The translations under genes and the position numbers were made by a program. Shown here piece by piece: positions 1 through 10,074 of a DNA stretch of 18,807 bases (within the stretch, counting starts at the first letter, position 1; each line of letters begins with the position of its first letter). Source of the DNA: Ventricola sp036297385 (GTDB lineage: Bacteria; Bacillota; Clostridia; Christensenellales; Aristaeellaceae); the NCBI GenBank assembly GCA_036297385.1, contig JAXJLD010000100.1, forward strand, positions 1-18,807, given 5' to 3'. The notes under the pieces are model-generated. The model saw nothing but the letters and a program-made list of their open reading frames with translations. It searched no databases and was not told the DNA's origin.

Positions 1-63
1 AAGGGATGACGGATGAGGTCTACGTTAGGGCTGCCGCCTAAAACCCGCTTGGGGATTTCATCT

Positions 64-87
64 CCAACCCCCTTCTTCGCTTCACGC
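64..87. repeat. 24-nt dispersed repeat, copy A
   Basis: This 24-nt block, containing the core CCCCTTCTTCGCTTC, matches 13527-13550 at 22 of 24 positions by hand alignment. Both copies lie 40-60 nt beyond the terminator of a minus-strand operon, here that of gyrA. The rest of positions 1-144 shows no gene with a ribosome binding site. Function unknown. Confidence 0.5.
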
Positions 88-144
88 TGAATAAAAGATA
101 CACCGTATAATCATATTGGGTGCCTATGATGCTATTCCATTTTT

Positions 145-182
145 ATCAAAAGGAGCCGACGGGGGCAAACCCATCGGCTCCC
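145..182 (-). terminator. Intrinsic terminator of the remB-gyrB-gyrA operon
   Basis: On the minus strand a 12-bp stem (arms 170-181 and 152-163, starting GGAGCCGA) closes on a short loop and is followed by TTTTGATAAAAA. The one imperfect pair is a U-G wobble only in the minus-strand RNA, which supports termination of transcripts leaving gyrA. Confidence 0.85.
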
Positions 183-258
183 AACGCAGGCTCAGCGTTC
201 AGTCTGCCCTCAGCAGCGCGCGCTTTCGCCTACGCACAGAACATTTGCGAGAGCGGCG

Positions 259-2778
<2,520 letters not shown>

Positions 2779-2795
2779 TGGTCCTTCCTCCCTGC

Positions 2796-4784
2796 TCAGA
2801 TGTCCAGATCGTCCACGAGCTTGCTGTTCTGCTCGATAAACTCACGGCGCGGCTCGACCTTTTCGCCCATCAGCAGCGTCATGATCTCATCCGCGGCAAT
2901 CGCGTCCTCGACGGTTACGCGCAGCATGGTGCGCTTTTCCGGGTCCATGGTGGTCGTCCAGAGCTGCTCGGCGCTCATCTCGCCCAGTCCTTTGTAGCGC
3001 TGCACATCCGGCTTCTTCTCGCGGCCGATCTCGGTCATCACCCGATCCAGCTCCGCATCGGAATAGCAGTAGCGCTCCTGCTTCTGGTACGTCACCTTGT
3101 ACAGCGGCGGCTGTGCCGCGTACACGTGTCCCTGCTCGATCAGCGGGCGCATATAGCGATAGAAGAACGTAAGCATCAGGATGCGGATGTGGCTTCCGTC
3201 CACGTCAGCATCTGTCATGCAGACGATGCGGTCATAGCGCAGCTTGGAAATATCAAAATCCTCGCCCACACCGCAGCCGAACGCCGTGATCATCGCCTTG
3301 ATTTCCTCATTGGCCAGCACGCGGTCAAGGCGCGTCTTTTCCACGTTGAGGATCTTGCCGCGCAGCGGCAGAATGGCCTGGAAGTGGCGGTCGCGTCCCA
3401 TCTTGGCGCTGCCGCCTGCAGAGTCACCCTCGACGAGGAAAATCTCGCACTTCTTGGGATCGCGCTCAGAGCAGTCCGCCAGCTTGCCCGGCAGGCTTGC
3501 GGATTCCAGCACGGTCTTGCGGCGGGTCAGCTCGCGCGCCTTGCGCGCCGCCTCACGTGCGCGGGAAGCCGCCAAGCAGCGATCCAGAATCAGCTTCGCA
3601 TTCTGTGGATTCTCCTCCAGATAATCGGCAAACTGCTTGCCCACCAGCGAATTGACGATGGTGCGCACCTCGCTGTTGCCCAGCTTGCTCTTAGTCTGGC
3701 TTTCAAACTGCGGGTCCTCCAGCTTGACCGACACGATCGCCGCGAGGCCCTCGCGGATGTCATCGCCGGTCAGGTTCGCGTCGTTCGCCTTGAGGATGTT
3801 ATGGCGGCGGCCATAGTCGTTGACCACGCGCGTGATCGCCATGGAGAAGCCCGCCATGTGCGTGCCGCCGTCAGGCGTGTGAATGTTGTTGACAAAGGTG
3901 AAGATGTTCTCCGCGTAAGAGTCGTTGTACTGCATGGCGACCTCGACCATCGTCGTACCCACCATGCCGCTGATGTAGATCGGCTCCGGGAACAGCACCT
4001 CTTTTTTCTTGTTGATGTACTTGACGAACTCGCTGATGCCGCCCTCGTAGTAGAACACGCTCTCCTTGGGCTCCTCGTCGCGCTCATCGTTAAACACGAT
4101 GCGGATGCCGCGGTTGAGGAATGCCATCTCACGGAAGCGGGTCTTGAGCACGTCGAACTGGAAGCGTCCCGTCTCAAAGATGCCCTCGCCGCTGCCGTCC
4201 TTCACATCCGGCCAGAAGCGGATGGTCGTGCCGGTGCGCACGGTCTGTCCGATCACGCGCAGGTCGTAGCACACCTTGCCGCGCTCGTACTCCTGCTCGT
4301 AGATCTTACCGTCCTGATAGACGGTGACTTTCATATGGCGGGAGAGCGCGTTCACCACGGATGCGCCCACGCCGTGCAGGCCACCGGAGACCTTGTATCC
4401 TCCGCCGCCAAACTTGCCGCCCGCGTGCAGCACGGTCAGGCAGACCTCGACCGCCGGACGGCCCAGCTTGGGATGCAGGCCCACCGGGAAGCCACGGCCA
4501 TTGTCCTGCACGGAGCAGGAGCCGTCCTTGTGCAGCGTGATGACGATTTCGGTGCAGTATCCGGCGAGCGCCTCGTCCACGGCGTTATCCACAATCTCGT
4601 ACACCAGATGATGCAGTCCGCGTTCGTCCGTGGAACCGATATACATACCCGGACGCTTGCGCACAGCCTCCAGCCCCTCAAGAACCTGAATCTGGTTCTC
4701 GTCGTAGGCCTCCGTCACCCGCTCCTGCTCTTCAAACACCTGCGTGCTTTGGATTTCTTCGTTCAGGTTTTCGCGATTATCCAT
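2796..4784 (-). CDS. gyrB: DNA gyrase subunit B
   Basis: This is the ATPase subunit of gyrase, partner of the GyrA encoded directly downstream. It is 662 aa. The GHKL ATPase domain shows YEIVDNAVDEA with catalytic Glu63, QDNGRGFP near residue 93, and the GGLHGVGASVVNALS lid/glycine motif near 134-148. The TOPRIM domain has LVEGDSAGG and the metal-binding DADVDGSHI. The GyrB C-terminal YKGLGEM motif is present. An upstream in-frame ATG at 4874 would add 30 residues unlike GyrB and lies deep inside remB. The ATG at 4784 gives an N-terminus close to the family (QIQVLEGLEAVRKRPGMYIG from residue 31) and has GAGATGGGG ahead of it. It overlaps remB by 8 nt (ATGGATAA), implying translational coupling. 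Confidence 0.98.
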   Translation of the reverse strand: MDNRENLNEEIQSTQVFEEQERVTEAYDENQIQVLEGLEAVRKRPGMYIGSTDERGLHHLVYEIVDNAVDEALAGYCTEIVITLHKDGSCSVQDNGRGFPVGLHPKLGRPAVEVCLTVLHAGGKFGGGGYKVSGGLHGVGASVVNALSRHMKVTVYQDGKIYEQEYERGKVCYDLRVIGQTVRTGTTIRFWPDVKDGSGEGIFETGRFQFDVLKTRFREMAFLNRGIRIVFNDERDEEPKESVFYYEGGISEFVKYINKKKEVLFPEPIYISGMVGTTMVEVAMQYNDSYAENIFTFVNNIHTPDGGTHMAGFSMAITRVVNDYGRRHNILKANDANLTGDDIREGLAAIVSVKLEDPQFESQTKSKLGNSEVRTIVNSLVGKQFADYLEENPQNAKLILDRCLAASRAREAARKARELTRRKTVLESASLPGKLADCSERDPKKCEIFLVEGDSAGGSAKMGRDRHFQAILPLRGKILNVEKTRLDRVLANEEIKAMITAFGCGVGEDFDISKLRYDRIVCMTDADVDGSHIRILMLTFFYRYMRPLIEQGHVYAAQPPLYKVTYQKQERYCYSDAELDRVMTEIGREKKPDVQRYKGLGEMSAEQLWTTTMDPEKRTMLRVTVEDAIAADEIMTLLMGEKVEPRREFIEQNSKLVDDLDI

Positions 4785-5133
4785 GTCGTTTCCCCATCTC
4801 TTCTTCGTCGTCCAGATCAAGAAGCGCTTCGCCCTCCCGCAGGCCGGCAAATGCGCCCAGATGCGGCTGTTCATGCGTGCGCTGCATCAGCGTCACCGTG
4901 GAGATCGGTGAAAGATACACGCGCGCGTTTTCCGTGATGCCTCCAGGCCGCCTTGCGCCCGCGCAGATCACCGCTGATTTCGCTGTGATGCCCTGTCGCG
5001 CAAGCATACGGTTCTGACGGCGAATATCATGCAGCATGGCGCCGGTCACGGCGCTGTGGCTGTCCGTCAGATCAATGATCGCGATGATATCCGCCGTATG
5101 AACAGAGACATCATCGCCCAAATGAAGGATCAT
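4777..5133 (-). CDS. remB: RemB-like DUF370 regulator (YaaB family)
   Basis: Members of the RemA/RemB (DUF370) family are small DNA-binding proteins; in Bacillus subtilis they affect extracellular-matrix genes, and yaaB/remB lies between recF and gyrB. The 118-aa product shows the family pattern: MILHLGDDVSVHTADIIAII at the start and a VYLSPISTVTLMQR block near residues 82-95. The family is usually about 80-90 aa. This one is longer, with extra residues in the middle (about 50-75) and an acidic C-terminal tail (LLDLDDEEEMGKRHG). The last 8 nt overlap the gyrB start. It is first in the remB-gyrB-gyrA operon, about 70 nt downstream of a clear promoter. The ribosome binding site is poor (GGGGGG). 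Its regulatory role in this organism is inferred from the family only. Confidence 0.85.
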   Translation of the reverse strand: MILHLGDDVSVHTADIIAIIDLTDSHSAVTGAMLHDIRRQNRMLARQGITAKSAVICAGARRPGGITENARVYLSPISTVTLMQRTHEQPHLGAFAGLREGEALLDLDDEEEMGKRHG

Positions 5134-5202
5134 GGAACCCCCCGCTTCTTTGCGGAAAGCCGCCGCGCAAATTGCGCTTCTTCCGCATTTTCTTACTATG
5201 AT

Positions 5203-5231
5203 AGTATACCATTTTTTACACTTTTTTTCAA
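5203..5231 (-). promoter_or_regulatory. Sigma-A-type promoter of remB-gyrB-gyrA
   Basis: On the minus strand TTGAAA (5226-5231), a 17-nt AT-rich spacer and TATACT (5203-5208) form a near-consensus promoter. The expected start lies about 60 nt upstream of the remB ATG. It is in the only gap before remB, so it probably drives the whole gyrase operon. Confidence 0.75.
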
Positions 5232-5312
5232 ATGCAGAACAGGTTTTTTTGCACCCTTTTCACGCAAAAAAGCAAACAAAAAACCGCTTTTCTTTTCGTC
5301 AATTCCATCAGC

Positions 5313-5347
5313 ACAAAAAACCAGCCCGCCGACATGGCAGACCGGTT
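5313..5347 (-). terminator. Intrinsic terminator of sbcD-sbcC
   Basis: A 12-bp stem on the minus strand (arms 5336-5347 and 5319-5330, three G-U wobbles) has a 5-nt loop and is followed by TTTTTTG. It lies about 90 nt after the sbcC stop and separates this operon from the gyrase promoter. Nothing else was recognised in 5232-5435. Confidence 0.8.
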
Positions 5348-5435
5348 CATTTGGCAGCAAAAGTCGCTTTATACTGTCTATGCTATTTTCTGATAAACAC
5401 GCGCTATACGCGCCAATCGCCCTCGCGCGTCGGCA

Positions 5436-8198
5436 TCACACCACGATCTCCGCGCGGCTTCCCTCCGTCTTATTCTTGGTGACGACAATCTGCTTGTCGA
5501 TCCGCTCCTTCAATTCCGCCACATGGGAAATCACGCCCACCAGACGGTTTCCTTCCGTCAGACCCATCAGCGTGTGATACGCTTTCACCAACGCCTCGCT
5601 GTCCAGCGAGCCGAAGCCCTCGTCCACAAACAGCGTGTCCTGACGAATACCTGCGGTCATCTGCACCTCGTCGGAAAGGCCAAGCGCCAGCGCCAGCGAC
5701 GCCAGAAACGCCTCGCCGCCGGAGAGCGTACTGACGCTGCGCTCCGTGCCATTGAGGTGATCGACGATGTTCAGCTCCAATCCGCTCTGGCTCACGCGGT
5801 TGTCCTGCTCTATCCTGCGCTTGAGATCGTACTGGCCGCCGGACATCCTGCTCAGCCGCAGATTGGCGCGTGCGAGAATCCGATCGAAGTAAGTGGCCTG
5901 AATATAGGTTTCCAGCATCACCTTGCTCTTGCCGGGCACCGTGCCATTGGCCGTGTCCGACAGCGCCTTCATCCATGTACAGCGCTCTTCCAGCGCGGTC
6001 AGCCGCTCCTCCTGCTCGCCGATTCGCTGGTGCGCCGTCTCGTTCGTCATCATCCGCGCATGAAGCGCCCGCTGCTCCTGCTGGATGCGGCTGCTTTGCG
6101 CCATCAACGCCGCCTTGCCCGCCTCCAGCTCGTCTACCTTCTCCTGTACAGCTCCCTCAAGCTGCGCACGAAGCTGGGCAATGGCTGCATGAACGCCCGC
6201 CCGTTCCTGCTTGCAGGCCGCATCCTGCTCCTCAGCAGCCTTGAGTGCGCTTTTCATAGCATTCATCCGTTCGCGCAGCGCGTTGATCTCACACTGTGCC
6301 GCACGCTTGTCCGGGTAGGCCAGCTTCTTTTCCAGCGCCTGCGTCTGTTCGCGCAGACCGGAGATGGACGTGGTCAGGGAAGCCATCTGCGCCTTGGCAT
6401 CAAGCATCGCCCGCTGTGCCTCCTCCAGCGCCTTTTCGCTCTGCGGGATCTGTGCATCCAGCTCGTCGCGCCGCTTTTCCTGCGCCTCCGTCGCCTTCAA
6501 ATTCGCCTCAAGCGTCCCGATCTGTTCGGATAGGCGCACGCCCTTTTCGCGAATCTGCACCGGTGCATCAGCCAGATCCACGTCCTCCATGCACGCCGCC
6601 AGCTCGCCGCGCAGGCTCTTCTCCGCCTGCTCCACAATGCCCCGCTGCATACTGGCGGCTCTGCTGGCCTCCTCCGTCTTTTCCTGTGCAGCTTCATACG
6701 CACGCTTGGCCGCCTTGACCCCTGCCTCCGTTGGCGCATGGGCAGACATCGCCGCCGGACGCGGATGCTCTGTCGAGCCGCAGACCGGGCAGGGGCATCC
6801 CGGGCTGAGCAGCCCTGCCATCACGCCTGCCTGCTCATCCAAGAATGCGCGGTTCTTCGCATCGTAGGCCTCCCGCTGCTGCTGAGAAGCCTGCGCGGCT
6901 TCCTGATAAACCCGCTGCTGCTTGACAAGCTCCTCTTTCTGCTGGTTTAGCGTGTTCACGGCTCTGAGCAGTGTGCGCAGCTTGTCCCGCTGTTCTACCA
7001 GCGCCTTTTTCTCCGCGAGCATATGGGCCTTCGTTTCTCCGATGCGCTCGAGCCGCTGACGCTCCGCTCTATCCGCCGCAATCTGCGCCGTCAGCCGTTC
7101 GCTCTGGCGCTGTGCATCCTCCAGATTCCGCTGTGCCTTCCTCTGCGCAAGTAACGCCTCTGTTTCGGCACGCCGCTTTTCCTCCAGCTCGTCATATGCG
7201 GGCAAAAGCAGCTCCATAGCGGCCACCTGCTGGGCAAGACGCTCCTGCTCGGGCTGCCTTTCCCGCTCTGCCGCCAGCGCCGTCTCCAGCTTTCTCCCGC
7301 GTTCCTCTGCCGCCTGCGCCGTGCGCTCCCGCTCGTTCAGCGTCTGTCTGAGTGCCTGCACATTCTTGGCCGATTCCAGCCGCTTGATCGCCGCCTCCAC
7401 GCGCTGCTCCGTCTCCGCAAGCTGCTCGGCAAGCTGCGCCTGCCGCACACGATCCCCCTCGAGCAGCCGTTCCAGCAGCGCCAGCACCTCGGCTATGGGC
7501 AGCTCATTCTGCCGCGCCCTGCGCACCTCTTCCTCACACAGCGCATCCGGCACACACACAATGCCCTGTGCATACTGCTGGATGCTGGCGGCAGCCGCCT
7601 CCCGTTGCTGGCGAAGCGCCGCCGTCTGCTCCTTGAGCCGCTCCTGAAGCACCACATACCGCCCCGTGCCGAAGATGTCGCGGAAGATCTTCTGCCGCTC
7701 CTTTGTATCCGCCTGAAGCAGTTTACGGAAATCGCCCTGCGCAATCATCGCCACCTGCGCAAACTGCTCCCGGTTCAGGCCGATGATCTCGTTGATCGCA
7801 CGGTTCACCTCCCGCTGGCGGGTCAGCACGCGCCCATCGGGATAGGTAAGCTGTGCATCGGCAAGCTGCTTGGTGGTGCCTGTGCCGCGCGTCCGTGCGC
7901 GGATGTACTCCGGCTGGCGATAGACCGTGTAGGTCTGCCCCGCATGGCTGAATACCAGCCGCACATACGTCGGCTGCTCCAGCGTCGCATACTGCGAGCG
8001 GAGCATACCTGCTTCGCGAAACTCGCCGCTGGCCTCGCCAAACAGCGCAAAGGTGAGCGCATCAAAGATCGTCGTCTTTCCAGCACCCGTATCGCCGGTA
8101 ATCAAGTACAGGCCGCACGTCCCCAGCTTGTCAAAATCCAGCTCCTGCTCTCCCGCATAGGGGCCAAAGCCTGCAATCGTCAGTTTCAGCGGTCTCAT
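5436..8198 (-). CDS. sbcC: Exonuclease subunit SbcC (Rad50-like ATPase)
   Basis: SbcC is the SMC-like ATPase of the SbcCD complex, which opens DNA hairpins and processes blocked double-strand ends together with SbcD. The 920-aa product has Walker A GDTGAGKT at 35-42, long coiled coils rich in Glu, Gln, Ala and Arg (about 185-440 and 490-790), a central zinc hook CPVC (Cys470 and Cys473), the ABC signature LSGGEAFLAS from residue 825, and Walker B TLFVDEGFGSLD at 855-866. All functional elements look intact. The ATG at 8198 is chosen because GGGAGG lies 7 nt upstream and MRPLKL matches the family start. The ATG overlaps the sbcD stop (ATGA), indicating coupled translation of the two subunits. 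Confidence 0.96.
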   Translation of the reverse strand: MRPLKLTIAGFGPYAGEQELDFDKLGTCGLYLITGDTGAGKTTIFDALTFALFGEASGEFREAGMLRSQYATLEQPTYVRLVFSHAGQTYTVYRQPEYIRARTRGTGTTKQLADAQLTYPDGRVLTRQREVNRAINEIIGLNREQFAQVAMIAQGDFRKLLQADTKERQKIFRDIFGTGRYVVLQERLKEQTAALRQQREAAAASIQQYAQGIVCVPDALCEEEVRRARQNELPIAEVLALLERLLEGDRVRQAQLAEQLAETEQRVEAAIKRLESAKNVQALRQTLNERERTAQAAEERGRKLETALAAERERQPEQERLAQQVAAMELLLPAYDELEEKRRAETEALLAQRKAQRNLEDAQRQSERLTAQIAADRAERQRLERIGETKAHMLAEKKALVEQRDKLRTLLRAVNTLNQQKEELVKQQRVYQEAAQASQQQREAYDAKNRAFLDEQAGVMAGLLSPGCPCPVCGSTEHPRPAAMSAHAPTEAGVKAAKRAYEAAQEKTEEASRAASMQRGIVEQAEKSLRGELAACMEDVDLADAPVQIREKGVRLSEQIGTLEANLKATEAQEKRRDELDAQIPQSEKALEEAQRAMLDAKAQMASLTTSISGLREQTQALEKKLAYPDKRAAQCEINALRERMNAMKSALKAAEEQDAACKQERAGVHAAIAQLRAQLEGAVQEKVDELEAGKAALMAQSSRIQQEQRALHARMMTNETAHQRIGEQEERLTALEERCTWMKALSDTANGTVPGKSKVMLETYIQATYFDRILARANLRLSRMSGGQYDLKRRIEQDNRVSQSGLELNIVDHLNGTERSVSTLSGGEAFLASLALALGLSDEVQMTAGIRQDTLFVDEGFGSLDSEALVKAYHTLMGLTEGNRLVGVISHVAELKERIDKQIVVTKNKTEGSRAEIVV

Positions 8199-9325
8199 GC
8201 CTGTTCCTCCCAAATCGCCTCGATCTGCGCACTGGCAAAGGCGCGCTGTGCTTCGCTCATGGGCCGGTTGTTCATCAGCTCATACAGCTCCTCGAACAGC
8301 GCCAGCGGCGATTTGCGCTGTACGTCCTGCGCCCCTTCCACAATCTGGTCGCTTCGCGTACGCGTGTTGTCATAGCTGAGCTTCATGATCTGCGGATAGA
8401 TCTGCCGCAGCCGCCCCATCGCCTCGGGCACGTCCTCCTCATCCGTCAGCACGATATGCAGATAATCCTGCGTGTTCTGCGCCGTCCCCTGTGCCGTGAG
8501 TTGCGCAAAGCTCCCCCGGATTCGCCGCATATCGTGCAGCGGACGGAGCGCAAGCGCCTCCAGACGCAACGTGCCCTTCTCCCCCAGATGCACCACCGTC
8601 ACGCTCTTCTCCTGCTTTTCTTCGGAAAAGGAGTATTTGAGCGGCGTGCCGCAGTAGCGCACGCGGCTGCTCCCCACGTTCTGCGGCCCATGCAGGTGGC
8701 CCAGCGCTACATAGTCAAAGCCGTCAAACACGGAAGCATCCACATTGTCCGTGCCGCCCACGCTGAGTTCCTCCGACTCGCAGGTGGCCGCGCCGGTGAC
8801 AAACTGATGCGTCAGCAGCACGTTGCGCACAGAAAAATCGACATTCATCCGGTCGATGGCCACGCGCACCGCATCGGTATAGCTCTCGATCTCCGCCTCC
8901 GGCTCAAACCGGCGGACGTGCGCCGGCTTGAGGAAGGGCAGCAGCCAGAAATGCACGTCGCCATGCGCGTCATGCAGCGTCACAGGGGTCGTCTCCCCGG
9001 CGTACACAGGCGAAATGTACACCCCCGCGCCCTCCATCATTCGCCGCCCAAAGGCGAGGCGTTCAGGGGAATCATGGTTGCCGCTGATCATCAGCACCGG
9101 CACGCCGCGCCGGGATACGCTGTAGAGAAAATCGTCAAACAGCGACACGGCCTCCGCAGGCGGAATGCTCTTGTCGTACACATCGCCCGCAATCAGCAGC
9201 GCATCCGGTCTTTCCTCGTCGATCAGCGTGAGGATCTGGGCAAGGATGTGTGCCTGATCCTCCAGCATGGAAACCTCGTTGACCCGCTTCCCGATATGCA
9301 GGTCGGACAGGTGAAACAGCTTCAT
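8195..9325 (-). CDS. sbcD: Exonuclease subunit SbcD (Mre11-like nuclease)
   Basis: SbcD is the metal-dependent nuclease partner of SbcC. The 376-aa product shows the calcineurin-like phosphoesterase motifs in order: SDLHIG (Asp8, His10), AGDVYD (47-51), GNHDSPERL (82-90), THQF (His173) and GHLH (209-212). The C-terminal part, with the DNA-binding cap and the SbcC contact region, follows in the usual place. An upstream in-frame start at 9451 would add 42 residues but lies in the -35 box of the promoter. The ATG at 9325 has AAGGAGG immediately upstream and matches the family start MKLFHLSDLHIG. It is first in a two-gene operon with sbcC. Confidence 0.96.
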   Translation of the reverse strand: MKLFHLSDLHIGKRVNEVSMLEDQAHILAQILTLIDEERPDALLIAGDVYDKSIPPAEAVSLFDDFLYSVSRRGVPVLMISGNHDSPERLAFGRRMMEGAGVYISPVYAGETTPVTLHDAHGDVHFWLLPFLKPAHVRRFEPEAEIESYTDAVRVAIDRMNVDFSVRNVLLTHQFVTGAATCESEELSVGGTDNVDASVFDGFDYVALGHLHGPQNVGSSRVRYCGTPLKYSFSEEKQEKSVTVVHLGEKGTLRLEALALRPLHDMRRIRGSFAQLTAQGTAQNTQDYLHIVLTDEEDVPEAMGRLRQIYPQIMKLSYDNTRTRSDQIVEGAQDVQRKSPLALFEELYELMNNRPMSEAQRAFASAQIEAIWEEQA

Positions 9326-9422
9326 GTCAGCCTCCTTACTCCTCGGCAGCGGTATACCCCGTATTCCCGACTCGCCTTTTGTCATCTTGTTTTGCACGCA
9401 GCGCACTTTTCTGCTGATTTTG

Positions 9423-9451
9423 ATTGTAACCCAAAGCGTTGCCCGCGTCAA
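9423..9451 (-). promoter_or_regulatory. Promoter of sbcD-sbcC
   Basis: TTGACG (9446-9451), a 17-nt spacer and TACAAT (9423-9428) on the minus strand. The expected transcript start gives a leader of about 90 nt before the sbcD ATG. I see no known operator in the leader. Confidence 0.65.
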
Positions 9452-9492
9452 TCGCTGCGCCGGAAGGGATGGCGATAGAACGCGATGAACAC

Positions 9493-9526
9493 AAGAAGGG
9501 GGTTAAGGATGAAATCCTCAACCCCC
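9493..9526 (-). terminator. Intrinsic terminator of nrdD-nrdG
   Basis: On the minus strand a 13-bp stem (arms 9514-9526 and 9498-9510, beginning GGGGGTTGAGG) with a TTC loop is followed by TTCTTGTGTT. The single imperfect pair is a U-G wobble in the minus-strand RNA. It lies about 37 nt after the nrdG stop. Confidence 0.85.
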
Positions 9527-9562
9527 CGTATTCACTTCGCACCGAATGCAGTATTTATTGGC

Positions 9563-10069
9563 TCACCACGTCTCCGGTTCAAACAGGCAGATCTCGCCCG
9601 TTTCGCGCGTCCTGCGCATATCGATCAGCCGCTGATTCCGGCTGCCGCAGTAGAGCAGATCGAGCGAACGCTCCCGCGCGATATACGGCCCATCCACCAG
9701 CACATCCACCAGCCCCAGCAGCCGCATACGGTCGTCGTTCCGCTCATTCGCCAGCGCTTCCAGCGTATAGCCCGTATAGCACCACACGCTCATACCCTTG
9801 GCCTGCGCCGCCGCTGCGATCTCACACAGCGCCACCGCCTGCATCATCGGCTCGCCCCCGGTGAGCGTCACGCCGCGCACCAGCGGGTTTTTCCCCAGCT
9901 TGGCGGCAATCGCATCCGTATCCGCGAGATAGCCGCCCGCCGGGTCATGCGTCTTGGGATTGTGGCAGCCGGGGCATCCATGCGGACACCCCTGCACAAA
10001 GACGGCCATGCGATAGCCCGGCCCATCCACGATGGATTCCTCCACAATGCCTGCCAATCGAATCTCCAT
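9563..10069 (-). CDS. nrdG: Anaerobic ribonucleotide reductase activase (radical SAM)
   Basis: NrdG uses a [4Fe-4S] cluster and S-adenosylmethionine to generate the glycyl radical on NrdD. The 168-aa product carries the radical-SAM cysteine motif QGCPHGCPGCHNP with Cys28, Cys32 and Cys35 (CX3CX2C). TLTGGEPMMQA, the SAM-binding GGE region, follows near residue 92. Length is typical. A GTG at 10078 overlapping the nrdD stop (GTGA) is possible, but its spacing to the ribosome binding site is too short. The ATG at 10069 has AGGAG 8 nt upstream and is preferred. The gene follows nrdD with a 5-nt gap, so activase and substrate enzyme are co-expressed. Confidence 0.95.
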   Translation of the reverse strand: MEIRLAGIVEESIVDGPGYRMAVFVQGCPHGCPGCHNPKTHDPAGGYLADTDAIAAKLGKNPLVRGVTLTGGEPMMQAVALCEIAAAAQAKGMSVWCYTGYTLEALANERNDDRMRLLGLVDVLVDGPYIARERSLDLLYCGSRNQRLIDMRRTRETGEICLFEPETW

Positions 10070-10074
10070 CGCGC

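Noticed and set aside
4585..4593. Perfect DnaA-box sequence TTATCCACA
   Set aside because: It lies inside gyrB and is the complement of codons for the conserved VDN of the ATPase domain. It is single and without an AT-rich unwinding region, so it is not evidence for an origin here.
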